This document shows positions 1 to 5,785 of a stretch of DNA of 6,263 nucleotides, piece by piece; position 1 is the stretch's first letter; each line of letters opens with the position of its first letter. Under the pieces are notes generated by a model. The model saw only the letters and a list, made by a program, of their open reading frames with translations, did not search any database and was not told the origin of the DNA. A program made the translations under genes and the position numbers. Origin of the DNA: Clostridiales bacterium. Its GTDB lineage: Bacteria > Bacillota > Dehalobacteriia > UBA4068. The stretch covers positions 1 through 6,263 of the forward strand of contig WRDJ01000045.1 in assembly GCA_009783495.1 (NCBI GenBank). The letters are read 5' to 3'.

Positions 1-221
1 AGCGAGCTGTTATCCGAGGAGCATTGCCAGAATTCAATGTCATAACCCCTTTCCAGCAGGGCGTTGCCGATCTTGCGCATGAGGGTGGATTTCCCTGTTC
101 CCGGGCCGCCTTTGAGTATGAAAATTTTCTCCATGCCCAGAAGCCCTTCTCTGTAATAAGAAAAAAAACCCTTGGGAGTGTTGCTTCCCGGAAAAACGTA
201 GCGAATTTGCCCCTGACGCAC
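1..221 (-). CDS. P-loop ATPase of the sporulating-Bacillota PRK06851 type, N-terminal 73 residues (partial)
   Basis: Read leftward from a GTG at 219-221, this frame gives 73 residues and leaves the window, so the C-terminus is missing. Visible elements are VFPGSNTPKGFFSYY (about residues 9-23), the Walker A loop GGPGTGKST (38-46) and a Walker-A-following stretch ending WQCSSDNSS. An N-terminal 'FPGxNTxxGF' segment before the P-loop and a 'CSSD' after it match, from memory, the uncharacterised Bacillota ATPase family annotated PRK06851. The GTG is chosen because AAAGGAAGGG lies about six bases upstream and because the family-like FPG segment lies before the internal ATG at 132-134, which would delete it. 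No substrate or pathway can be named. It is divergent from the SpoVID-like gene, so a sporulation link is possible but only inferred. ATP binding is well supported; the family name is moderately sure. Confidence 0.8.
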   Translation of the reverse strand, partial: MRQGQIRYVFPGSNTPKGFFSYYREGLLGMEKIFILKGGPGTGKSTLMRKIGNALLERGYDIEFWQCSSDNSS

Positions 222-296
222 AGGCAACCCTTCCTTTCGCGCGGCGGTTTTTTCCTATCATATGCGGGGCGGCGTCCTTTGGAGCGCGTACCATCG

Positions 297-325
297 GAAT
301 AGGCCGAGCTCGCGCCGCATATTTA
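297..325 (+). promoter_or_regulatory. Possible SigE-like (mother-cell) promoter for the spore-coat cluster
   Basis: GAATAGG (297-303), a 14-base spacer and CATATTTA (318-325) resemble the SigE pattern of a -35 with ATA and a -10 beginning CATA. The start of transcription would fall near 332, just before the ribosome-binding site at 338-346 (AAGGAGGGG) of the SpoVID-like gene. SigE control is what is known for spoVID in Bacillus. The -35 lacks the usual TT after ATA and the -10 matches only partly, so this is a candidate only. The 8-bp inverted repeat ATATGCGG (260-267) / CCGCATAT (315-322) overlaps the -10. Confidence 0.35.
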
Positions 326-352
326 TTTAACAACGGCAAGGAGGGGATTCTT

Positions 353-1216
353 ATGAAAAAAAACACCGCTCTCAAACGCACGGTTTTCCTGCCCAAGGGC
401 GAGCCGCCTTTGGCTCATATTTCCGAGGTGAAAGCCGCAGCGCGCGTCACCGGCCTGCGCGGCGGAAACGGGGAGATTTTAATAGCCGGAGAACTGGAAC
501 TGGAGATTTGTTATCTGGTGCAGGGGGAGGAAAAGCCGCCCGGCGAAAACGCCCTCCTGCTAGAAAAGCTGGAGGAGGCCGCACAAGAGCCGGTCTCGCA
601 ACCCTTGCACCGGGAAACCAAGCTCATTTTGCCCTGGGAGCTCGTCGAGGCCGCCCTTTTCACGGAGGAAACGGTGGTCACGGCCGAAGTCGCGCAACTG
701 AGTTTCATCGCCGTTTCGTCCCGGGCGGTGGAAACTGATATTCTGCTGCTCCTTAAGATCGGGGAAGAAAGCGGGACTGCAAGCGGGGATGAGTGTGCGG
801 AAATCGCGCAGGAGGAAGCACAGACGGAAGAAGCAATCCCGGAAACGTCGGAAGAGGTCATCCTGACGGAGGAAGAAGAGCCGGAGGGCATGGCTTGCCC
901 GGATCAACCCCTCGCGGAAAGCCCGCCGCCCTTGCCCGATCCCCCCGCGGAAAAGCAGCCCCCTGCAGAGGAGCGCAGGCTGCCGCCGCCTGCAAAATAT
1001 GTGCCTTTATCCGGCCCGCCGCCAGCGCAAAAAACGGCGGAAAAAAACGCCCGCAAAGAGGAAGGCCCGTATAGTATGCGTTTTTACCGAGTTTTGCCGA
1101 GCGAGACCCTTGATTTGATCGCACAAAAAACGGGCGCCGAGGCTTCCGCGCTCAGCGCGCTCAACGGGTTGGGCGGCAAAGAGGTTAAAGCGGGGGAAAT
1201 CCTGATCATCCCTTAG
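353..1216 (+). CDS. SpoVID/SipL-like spore coat morphogenetic protein with C-terminal LysM domain
   Basis: The 287-residue product has three parts. Residues 10-137 are a beta-rich domain: RTVFLPKGEPPL, then GEILIAGELELEICYLV, then LPWELVEAALF and LSFIAVSSRAVETDILLLLKI, resembling the SPOCS (DUF3794) domain of SipL and SpoVID. Residues about 138-240 are a low-complexity Glu- and Pro-rich linker. Residues 242-287 are a LysM domain (MRFYRVLPSETLDLIAQ...LKAGEILIIP-like ending with VKAGEILIIP), closely parallel to the C-terminal LysM of Bacillus SpoVID. In that family the protein sits on the forespore surface, contacts SpoIVA and drives coat encasement around the spore. The ATG follows AAGGAGGGG at six bases. 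At 287 residues it is about half the length of B. subtilis SpoVID, mostly through a shorter linker. The CotS/YsxE-like genes next door repeat the Bacillus spoVID-ysxE order and strengthen the call. SpoVID-type and SipL-type cannot be separated by eye. Confidence 0.8.
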   Translation: MKKNTALKRTVFLPKGEPPLAHISEVKAAARVTGLRGGNGEILIAGELELEICYLVQGEEKPPGENALLLEKLEEAAQEPVSQPLHRETKLILPWELVEAALFTEETVVTAEVAQLSFIAVSSRAVETDILLLLKIGEESGTASGDECAEIAQEEAQTEEAIPETSEEVILTEEEEPEGMACPDQPLAESPPPLPDPPAEKQPPAEERRLPPPAKYVPLSGPPPAQKTAEKNARKEEGPYSMRFYRVLPSETLDLIAQKTGAEASALSALNGLGGKEVKAGEILIIP

Positions 1217-1245
1217 CCGGTTTTTCAATAGTATAATCAAGGCAC

Positions 1246-1287
1246 CGGCAATTCGCCGCTTGCTTCACGCTCTGTCCTCTCGCCTCT
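1246..1287. repeat. Intergenic dispersed repeat, copy 1
   Basis: This 42-base stretch, beginning CGGCAATTCGCCG and continuing as a pyrimidine-rich tract, matches 4159-4200 at 39 of 42 positions in the same orientation. It lies in the 101-base gap between the SpoVID-like gene and the first CotS-like gene. The short palindrome CGGC-AATTC-GCCG is kept, but the longer hairpin arm seen in the other copy is absent here. Both copies are non-coding, which suggests a dispersed intergenic element rather than chance. Confidence 0.6.
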
Positions 1288-1317
1288 TGCTTCTGTAATT
1301 TAACGGGAAGTGATTTG

Positions 1318-2292
1318 ATGAGCAATAAAAAACCACAGCTTCTGGACGGCATGGCCTTGCGTCAGTGGCGGCTTAAGGTCAAAGCCTTCCGGCGGCGCGG
1401 GAAGGTCTTTTATCTGGAAAGCAACCGCGGCGCCAAAGCCCTGCACATCACGGCAAGCGAAGAAGAAAGCAAACGCCGCCTTTCGGCCGTGGAGCATTTG
1501 GCGCGGGGCGGCTTCACCTCTTTGCCGCGCCCCATCCTCAACCGTTTCGGGGATTCCTGCAGCCGCGCCTTTAACGGCTATTATTCCATCAGCGACTGGA
1601 TAGAAGGCCGCCCCTTGCGTCTGGGCGAAGCGAACGAAGCCGTTTTAGCTGCGCGTAGCCTAGCCTCTTTGCATACCGCCTCGCAGGGCTTTATGCCGCG
1701 CGGCGAACCCTTTTTCCGTTTGCCCGCGCGGGAAACGGCTTCCGCCATGCTGGCCTATCGCAATATGTCGCTCGCCGGCCCGCGTTGGCGTGAAGGGCTT
1801 TCCTTCGTTTACGCGCAGGCGGCCGCGGTTCTGCGCCTGCTGACCCCCGCCACAGAGCAAAAGCTGAAGCAACGCGTTTCCCAAGAGGGCGGCATCTGTC
1901 TGAGCGCAGATCTTAGCAAAGCCCTGCGGATAGACGAAGAAGGGCATGTTTTCGCGCTCGATTTCGGCGAATGGCAGCCCGGGCCAGGCGCGGTGGACGT
2001 GGCGGAACTGCTCTTGCATTGCGGTGAGCAGGGGGCGTGGCGCAGCGCGGCCTCTTGCTCCGCCTTGGAGGAATATTTGCTGCTCCGGCCCCTTCCGGAC
2101 GAGGAAAGAGACCTTTTGCTGGCCGCCTTGATCCTGCCTTATGAACCGCTTATGCTTTTGCGCGGCTTCGGCGGCGGGCAATTTGACATGGGGGAGCTGG
2201 AAACGCGCTGGCAGGCCGCCTGCGGTTATGAGAAAAGCAAAATGACCTGGATCGAAGGTCTCGCGCCGCTTCTATACAGGGGCAAGAGGTGA
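1318..2292 (+). CDS. CotS/YsxE-family spore coat protein, probable pseudokinase (first of two paralogues)
   Basis: The 324-residue product follows the CotS/aminoglycoside-phosphotransferase layout: SAVEHLARGGFTSLPRPILN (about 56-75), YYSISDWIEGRPL (88-100), AARSLASLHTASQGFMPRG (111-129), the catalytic-loop region GGICLSADLSKALRI (191-205) and VFALDFGEW (211-219). Members are spore-coat proteins made in the mother cell. The residues that make a kinase are missing: the expected Lys after 'AL' is His43, and a CHGDxxxxN-type loop reads CLSADLSKA, so the catalytic Asp/Asn pattern is lost in any simple alignment. The DF pair is kept (D215). It is therefore probably a structural coat protein or pseudokinase. 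The ATG at 1318 is favoured because GGGAAG lies seven bases upstream; a TTG directly before it is possible. It lies 101 bases after the SpoVID-like gene and its TGA stop sits inside the first copy of the 23-bp repeat. Confidence 0.8.
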   Translation: MSNKKPQLLDGMALRQWRLKVKAFRRRGKVFYLESNRGAKALHITASEEESKRRLSAVEHLARGGFTSLPRPILNRFGDSCSRAFNGYYSISDWIEGRPLRLGEANEAVLAARSLASLHTASQGFMPRGEPFFRLPARETASAMLAYRNMSLAGPRWREGLSFVYAQAAAVLRLLTPATEQKLKQRVSQEGGICLSADLSKALRIDEEGHVFALDFGEWQPGPGAVDVAELLLHCGEQGAWRSAASCSALEEYLLLRPLPDEERDLLLAALILPYEPLMLLRGFGGGQFDMGELETRWQAACGYEKSKMTWIEGLAPLLYRGKR

Positions 2293-2438
2293 CGAAGATG
2301 AAAGCCTATCCGATTTCAACCCCACCTTTTCCGGGGTATAGGCGGCGTGGGAACAACCGTTGTCCGTAGGGGCGCACAAGAGGACGAGGAAATAGAGGGC
2401 GCAGGCGAACTTCAAGGCAAGAGGTGACGAAGATGAAA
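2281..2438 (+). repeat. 23-bp perfect direct repeat bracketing a 112-bp insert at the junction of the two CotS-like genes
   Basis: Bases 2281-2303 and 2416-2438 are identical. Each copy holds GGCAAGAGGTGACGAAG followed by ATGAAA, that is a Shine-Dalgarno (AAGAGGTGA) and a start codon. In the left copy the TGA is the stop of the first CotS-like gene and the ATG (2298) opens only a 23-codon frame ending at TAG 2367-2369. In the right copy the ATG (2433) starts the second CotS-like gene. The 112 bases between contain a weak hairpin with arms GCCTAT (2304-2309) / ATAGGC (2338-2343) and CCCC/GGGG inside. The simplest reading is that the two genes once sat about five bases apart and a 135-bp unit was inserted or duplicated there. 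Confidence 0.85.
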
Positions 2439-3398
2439 AAATGGAACGGCCCGCGCAAAGACCCCAGCCCGCAGCAGCTGCACCTGCTGGCCAGGCAATG
2501 GGATATTGACGCGGAGAAAATCACCCGCGCGGGACGGGGCTGGCGCTTCAAAAGCGAGTGGGGAGAAAGGCTGCTGGTGGCGGCCCCCCCGGAGGAAGCA
2601 TTTTTTGGCTGGCATCTGCAGCGCCACCTTTTCCGCCGCGGATTTACGCACAGCCTGCGCTATATCCCCAACAAATACGGCGACCCCTATGTCGCCTGGG
2701 AGCAAGGGGCTTTTTTCCTCCTGGACTGGCTGCCCGGTGAGGAGAGCAAAATGGAGCGGCCCTTCGACATGGTTTTTCTGGCCTCGCTGCTGGCCGGATT
2801 CCATAATTGCGCCGAAGGCCTGATGCCCGGCGACGGGCCAATCGAAGCGCCCGCCCCCGACGAAAAGCTGGCGGAGATTTTGGAAAGCAGCCCGCCGCCC
2901 CTTTTCGGCAAAGAACCGGAACTTTTCAATCGCCTGCTCAAAAAAAGCGAAAAAACTTTGGGGAAATTACCGCAAGGCAGCATGCGCCGCCTGCTCAAGA
3001 CCGCCGCCAAGGAGGGGCAGGTCTGTCACGGCAAATTCCACGCCCCCGAAGTCATAGAATATTGCTCCGAGCCCTTCATCGTGGATCTTTCCGCCGCGGG
3101 CTTCGGTATGCCGGCCTGGGATTTGGCCTTTTTTCTCAACAGAAGCCTCGCGGAATCCCGCGGCGGTGCGGAAGCGGCGCGGGAGGCCCTGACTGTCTAT
3201 GAGGGCAAACGCGCTCTCTCAGAGGAGGAGAAAGAACTGTTGGCCGTGGCTTCCGAGCTGCCTTTCGGCTTTTTCCGCATCATGGAACGGTGGCAACGCG
3301 GTTATATTGACGCCGATTCTTTCCGCGAACGCCTGCAGCGCGAAGCGGATTTTATGGAGGAAAAAGAGGAAAAACCCCGGCCCTTCGGCTGGATGTGA
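2433..3398 (+). CDS. CotS/YsxE-family spore coat protein, probable pseudokinase (second paralogue)
   Basis: The 321-residue product has the same order of segments as the gene before it: HLQRHLFRRGFTHSLRYIPN (61-80), KYGDPYVAWEQGAFFLLDWL (81-100), LASLLAGFHNCAEGLMPGDG (116-135), the catalytic-loop region VCHGKFHAPEVIE (197-209) and FIVDLSAAGFGMPAWDLAFF (215-234). The catalytic loop aligns without gaps to CHGDxHxxN: His199 and Gly200 remain, the catalytic Asp is Lys201 and the Asn is Glu206. The N-lobe Lys site reads LLVA. Asp218 and Asp230 are kept. Kinase activity is therefore unlikely, and a structural or regulatory role in the spore coat is inferred. ATG 2433 is chosen because AAGAGGTGA ends five bases before it; a GTG at 2424 is in frame but lies inside that Shine-Dalgarno. 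Probably cotranscribed with the two upstream genes. The C-terminus is charged (FMEEKEEKPRPFGWM). Confidence 0.8.
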   Translation: MKKWNGPRKDPSPQQLHLLARQWDIDAEKITRAGRGWRFKSEWGERLLVAAPPEEAFFGWHLQRHLFRRGFTHSLRYIPNKYGDPYVAWEQGAFFLLDWLPGEESKMERPFDMVFLASLLAGFHNCAEGLMPGDGPIEAPAPDEKLAEILESSPPPLFGKEPELFNRLLKKSEKTLGKLPQGSMRRLLKTAAKEGQVCHGKFHAPEVIEYCSEPFIVDLSAAGFGMPAWDLAFFLNRSLAESRGGAEAAREALTVYEGKRALSEEEKELLAVASELPFGFFRIMERWQRGYIDADSFRERLQREADFMEEKEEKPRPFGWM

Positions 3399-3474
3399 AA
3401 TCAATAAAGAAAATATCAACACGGCGCCGTCGGGTATAAAAGTCTGCACGGTTACGAAAAACACACAGAGAACA

Positions 3475-3512
3475 GAACAAACAAAGCACCCTGACGGGCG
3501 CTTTGTTTGTTC
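3475..3512. terminator. Bidirectional rho-independent terminator between convergent genes
   Basis: GAACAAACAAAGC (3475-3487) pairs perfectly with GCTTTGTTTGTTC (3500-3512). After an A/C mismatch, CCC (3489-3491) pairs with GGG (3496-3498) around a TGAC loop. The arm is A-rich on the left and T-rich on the right, and TTTATGCTATTTTG follows on the plus strand. It sits 76 bases after the second CotS-like gene and one base from the stop codon of the convergent minus-strand gene, so it can serve both. Confidence 0.85.
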
Positions 3513-3513
3513 T

Positions 3514-4014
3514 TTATGCTATTTTGTCCAGCTCCGAAAGCAGCTTTTTCAAAAGCTCAAGCTGCGCTTTCTGTATCTGCTTCAGCTGCTCCTTGGCTTT
3601 GTTCAATTCCTTGGGCTTGGGATTTTCCCCCAAAGCCCGGCAAAGCTCCTTGACGGCTTTCTTCTGTATCATCAACCCTTTTTCGATCTCCCTGATCTTT
3701 TCCAGATGGGCCAGTTCTCCCGCGCTCAGTTCGCCGTTTTTCGCCTTTTGCCTCATCAGCATCAGCCTGTGGTTGCCTTCTCGGATTTTTTGCAGCAGCA
3801 TGGCGTTCTCCAAAGCAAACCTTTCTTTCATGTCCCGAATCTCCCGCGGGCATTTGTCATGCCCATGCCTGTGCGCCCCCGGGAAGCCTTTGTCGCGCAT
3901 CTCGAAGCGCTTGCCTTCTCCCGGCCGGTGATCCGACGGGCTTTGCGCGAGCGCCGTCGCGGAGAAGAGAAAGACCATCGCCAGGGCCAGCGCCGCTATT
4001 ATTTGTTTTTTCAT
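3514..4014 (-). CDS. Small secreted, helical coiled-coil protein with His-rich segment (function unknown)
   Basis: The 166-residue product starts MKKQIIAALALAMVFLFSA and has a classic signal peptide with a likely cut after ALA (residue 23). Residues 24-56 are polar with a His cluster (GAHRHGHDKC, 46-55). Residues about 57-164 are almost entirely charged amphipathic helix (KERFALENAMLLQKIREG, LEKIREIEKGLMIQKKAV, KEQLKQIQKAQLELLKKLLS), which predicts a long coiled coil or helical hairpin. This general build recalls Spy/CpxP-like or metal-sensing envelope proteins, but I see no LTxxQ motif, so no family is assigned. The ATG at 4012-4014 is chosen because AAGGAGG lies five bases upstream and the signal peptide begins there; the frame stays open further upstream but that extension is not protein-like. 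It is exported; a role in the cell envelope is inferred. Confidence 0.75.
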   Translation of the reverse strand: MKKQIIAALALAMVFLFSATALAQSPSDHRPGEGKRFEMRDKGFPGAHRHGHDKCPREIRDMKERFALENAMLLQKIREGNHRLMLMRQKAKNGELSAGELAHLEKIREIEKGLMIQKKAVKELCRALGENPKPKELNKAKEQLKQIQKAQLELLKKLLSELDKIA

Positions 4015-4061
4015 GGCAGCCTCCTTAAAAAGTATTTTCCGCCCTATTATTCCCGGAAAAA

Positions 4062-4090
4062 TAAATAAAAAAGCTGCAAAATTTTGACAG
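4062..4090 (-). promoter_or_regulatory. Possible SigA-type promoter of the secreted coiled-coil protein
   Basis: On the minus strand CTGTCA (4090-4085) and TATTTA (4067-4062) are separated by exactly 17 bases in an AT-rich tract. Each matches the housekeeping consensus at four of six positions. Transcription would begin near 4055, giving a leader of about 40 bases with the AAGGAGG site. Plausible by position, weak by sequence. Confidence 0.35.
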
Positions 4091-4095
4091 CGGAG

Positions 4096-4115
4096 GCAAC
4101 ACAGGCGGGTGTTGC
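4096..4115. other. Small hairpin GCAACAC / GTGTTGC
   Basis: Bases 4096-4102 and 4109-4115 form a perfect 7-bp stem around a six-base loop. It lies between the end of the AbrB-family gene and the candidate promoter of the next minus-strand gene. It may help terminate the transporter transcript, but no T-run follows directly on the minus strand, so the role is uncertain. Confidence 0.35.
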
Positions 4116-4153
4116 GTCTGAGTCCCATCCGCTCACGCATTTATTATTTCAAT

Positions 4154-4200
4154 GCAAACGGCAATTCGCCGTTTGCTTCACACTCTGCCCTCTCGCCTCT
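4154..4200. repeat. Intergenic dispersed repeat, copy 2, with perfect 9-bp hairpin
   Basis: Bases 4159-4200 match the copy at 1246-1287 at 39 of 42 positions. Here the palindrome extends to a perfect hairpin, GCAAACGGC (4154-4162), loop AATTC, GCCGTTTGC (4168-4176). It lies 12 bases beyond the stop codon of the AbrB-family gene. No T-run follows on either strand, so it is called a repeat rather than a terminator. Confidence 0.6.
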
Positions 4201-4212
4201 GTCTTCATTCGC

Positions 4213-5268
4213 TCACGGCTCCTTGAAGCCCTTTTTCCTGAACAGCCATTTGAAAAACGGGATAACGGCGAAGATCACGAAAAACACGCGGAAAAGCTGA
4301 TATGAAGCAACCAGAGAAACCTTGGCCTCCACCATGATGGCCGTGATGCCCATTTCGGCCATGCCGCCCGGCGCGGCGGCCAGGAAGGCATCCACCAAAG
4401 TCATGTCATAAACCCTGGTCAAAATCCAGCCAACGCCCAAGGTCGCGCCGATTAAGAGGATATTACCCAAAACGGCCATGGTGAGCAGGCGCGGCCAATT
4501 ATCCACCTTTTCCATATCGAGGATCTGCGCCAGATAGACCCCGATGCTCATCTGCGCCAGCATGGTCAGCGGCCCGGGCACGGCGGGCCCGTTAAGCCCC
4601 AGGCAACTCAGGGCCGCGGCGCCGAAAATGGCCCCGCTCAAAAACGCCGAGGGGAAGCGCACGCGCAAAAAAAGCCGGATCACGCCCGCCACCGCCAAAA
4701 CATAAAGCGGCAGAAACTTATAATGCTCCCAGTCGAATTCGAGGCCGGTCTTGACCAGATTGGTATCCACCGGCCCCTTGATCATCACGTTCACCACGAT
4801 GAAGGGCACGAGAAAAGCCGTGGCCAGCAGGCGGATGCTCTGCATGGCGGCCACGGGCGCGGCTTCCACGCCCGTGATTTCTTCGCCCAGGATCACCATT
4901 TGCGAAAAGGCTCCCGGAGTATGCGCCACCAGCGCCGACTTGAGCTTTATGCCCAGAAAGCGGCGCGAGACGAAGGCCAGCCCGACGGTGCAGAAAAAGA
5001 GCAGCAGGGTGGAAAAGAGCATGCCGGGGAAGTTTAGCGCCACTTCATGCGCGGCCTCGGCGGTGAAGGAAACGCCCAGCATATAGCCGAAAACGACCAG
5101 GCCGGCGTCGCGCAGGTAAAGCGGGAATCCGGCTTTTCTTTTGAGCGCATATTTCCAGACCAGGCAGGCCATGGCGGCGCCGAACATCCAGGGCAGGGGG
5201 AATTTAAGCAGGTAAAAGAGCGCCCCGCCCAAAAGAGAAACGGCTATCGTTTCCAGAATTACCAGCAC
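4213..5268 (-). CDS. AbrB-family (AmoA/PF05145) integral membrane protein, putative transporter
   Basis: The 351-residue product is very hydrophobic, with about ten predicted membrane segments. It shows the internal duplication of the AbrB membrane family: FPLPWMFGAAMACL (23-36) repeats as FPSAFLSGAIFGAA (205-218); HTPGAFSQMVILGEE (116-130) as AAPGGMAEMGITAIM (298-312); and AMQSIRLLATAFLVPFIV (141-158) as ASYQLFRVFFVIFAVIPF (321-338). The PGG-type loops are the family signature. It is unrelated to the DNA-binding transition-state regulator AbrB, and the old label 'ammonia monooxygenase' is not supported. Substrate is unknown. Length is normal for the family. The start is GTG (5266-5268) with a weak AGATGGG upstream; a stop lies six codons before it in frame, so little alternative exists. 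It ends in a basic tail (FRKKGFKEP). It appears monocistronic, flanked by repeat-bearing spacers. Confidence 0.85.
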   Translation of the reverse strand: MLVILETIAVSLLGGALFYLLKFPLPWMFGAAMACLVWKYALKRKAGFPLYLRDAGLVVFGYMLGVSFTAEAAHEVALNFPGMLFSTLLLFFCTVGLAFVSRRFLGIKLKSALVAHTPGAFSQMVILGEEITGVEAAPVAAMQSIRLLATAFLVPFIVVNVMIKGPVDTNLVKTGLEFDWEHYKFLPLYVLAVAGVIRLFLRVRFPSAFLSGAIFGAAALSCLGLNGPAVPGPLTMLAQMSIGVYLAQILDMEKVDNWPRLLTMAVLGNILLIGATLGVGWILTRVYDMTLVDAFLAAAPGGMAEMGITAIMVEAKVSLVASYQLFRVFFVIFAVIPFFKWLFRKKGFKEP

Positions 5269-5280
5269 GTTAAGCCCATC

Positions 5281-5310
5281 TATCTATATGTTAATTCCCG
5301 GCGACCCTAT
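5281..5310 (-). promoter_or_regulatory. SigE-like promoter candidate before the AbrB-family gene (weak)
   Basis: On the minus strand GAATAGG (5310-5304), a 15-base spacer and CATATAGA (5288-5281) echo the GAATAGG-N14-CATATTTA arrangement before the SpoVID-like gene. The transcript would begin only about seven bases before the GTG start, which would cut into the Shine-Dalgarno, so this may be coincidence. Confidence 0.2.
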
Positions 5311-5355
5311 TCCCCCTGCCCTCTTACTTCTGCCCTCTGCCTCCCCACCCCCTGA

Positions 5356-5375
5356 CCCCCTCCCCAAGGAGGGGG
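5356..5375. repeat. Palindrome CCCCCTCC / GGAGGGGG
   Basis: Bases 5356-5363 and 5368-5375 form a perfect 8-bp GC stem around CCAA. The surrounding CCCCCTCCCCAAGGAGGGGG wording is of a kind seen in intergenic repeats of many genomes (recalled, not checked). It follows a pyrimidine-rich tract (about 5305-5355) that shares CTGCCCTCT with the 4159-4200 repeat. Confidence 0.5.
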
Positions 5376-5382
5376 AACGAGT

Positions 5383-5427
5383 TTTTTATAGGGGGCGTTG
5401 GCCTAGGGCCAACGCCCCCTATAAAAA
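5383..5427. repeat. 21-bp perfect inverted repeat with a three-base loop
   Basis: Bases 5383-5403 are the exact reverse complement of 5407-5427, with TAG between. The arms begin TTTTTATAGGGGGCG and end in GGCC next to the loop. As RNA this is an extremely stable hairpin. It lies downstream of the AT-rich minus-strand gene and upstream of the AbrB-family gene. T's stand before rather than after the stem on each strand (it ends TATAAAAA), so it is not a textbook terminator; a palindromic intergenic repeat unit is the better call. Confidence 0.75.
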
Positions 5428-5487
5428 GTGGTGATAAGCACATTTAGGCTTTTCGCTTCCCGGCGGCTTGCCTTGCTGCGGCTTTGG

Positions 5488-5709
5488 CTATCTACAAACA
5501 TGTTTAACAATTTCGCCAAAATTGTTTTGCTCCTGAAGACCGCCTCTTTCCTTAATCATTTCAAGTATTCGTAACCGTTGTTTCATAGAAAACCTATCTA
5601 TTGCAAGTCCTCTTTTCTTGCCGTCAATACAATCGAATACCAGAGAAAAATTCACCAAATCATAACTATTGACAGTACAACTTAGCAGTTGACTGCACTC
5701 AACATCCAT
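5488..5709 (-). CDS. C-terminal part of the frameshifted gene
   Basis: From the only ATG in this frame (5709-5707) it encodes 73 residues starting MDVECSQLLSC and ending FGEIVKHVCR. The frame is open back to a TAG at 5832-5830 and the stretch before the ATG still reads like protein (FIGTKIFANKTNVPAGTFIP), so the ATG is most likely an internal Met. No Shine-Dalgarno stands out before it (TTAGAAAAA). The pattern of beta-strand-like segments followed by a helix (FSMKQRLRILEMIKERGG) is what a PH-like domain would show, but no family is assigned. Confidence 0.5.
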   Translation of the reverse strand: MDVECSQLLSCTVNSYDLVNFSLVFDCIDGKKRGLAIDRFSMKQRLRILEMIKERGGLQEQNNFGEIVKHVCR

Positions 5710-5785
5710 TTTTTCTAATGGTATAAATGTACCCGCTGGTACATTTGTCTTATTCGCAAAAATCTTTGTTCCAATAAAAGTTATT

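Noticed and set aside
24..302. Plus-strand open frame of 92 codons
   Set aside because: It is antisense to the P-loop ATPase frame, which shows a Walker A motif and a good ribosome-binding site.
1232..1237. TATAAT as a promoter -10 for the first CotS-like gene
   Set aside because: No acceptable -35 lies 16-18 bases upstream (TCCCTT there); the gene is more simply read from the upstream promoter.
2298..2369. 23-codon ORF at the left repeat copy as a real gene
   Set aside because: It has an RBS and ATG only because the junction is duplicated; the encoded peptide is low in information and looks like a relic.
3199..4068. Open plus-strand frame of 289 codons
   Set aside because: It overlaps the end of the second CotS-like gene and the whole secreted-protein gene on the other strand, spans the terminator at 3475-3512, and its sequence is low-complexity antisense reading with no start signal.
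4154..4176. Perfect 9-bp hairpin as terminator of the AbrB-family gene
   Set aside because: The minus strand continues ATTGAAATAATAA rather than a T-run, and the sequence belongs to the repeated element, so a repeat is the better call.
4213..5268. Ammonia monooxygenase or AbrB transcription regulator
   Set aside because: The protein is an integral membrane protein with duplicated PGG-type loops; neither a DNA-binding swapped-hairpin domain nor monooxygenase features are present.
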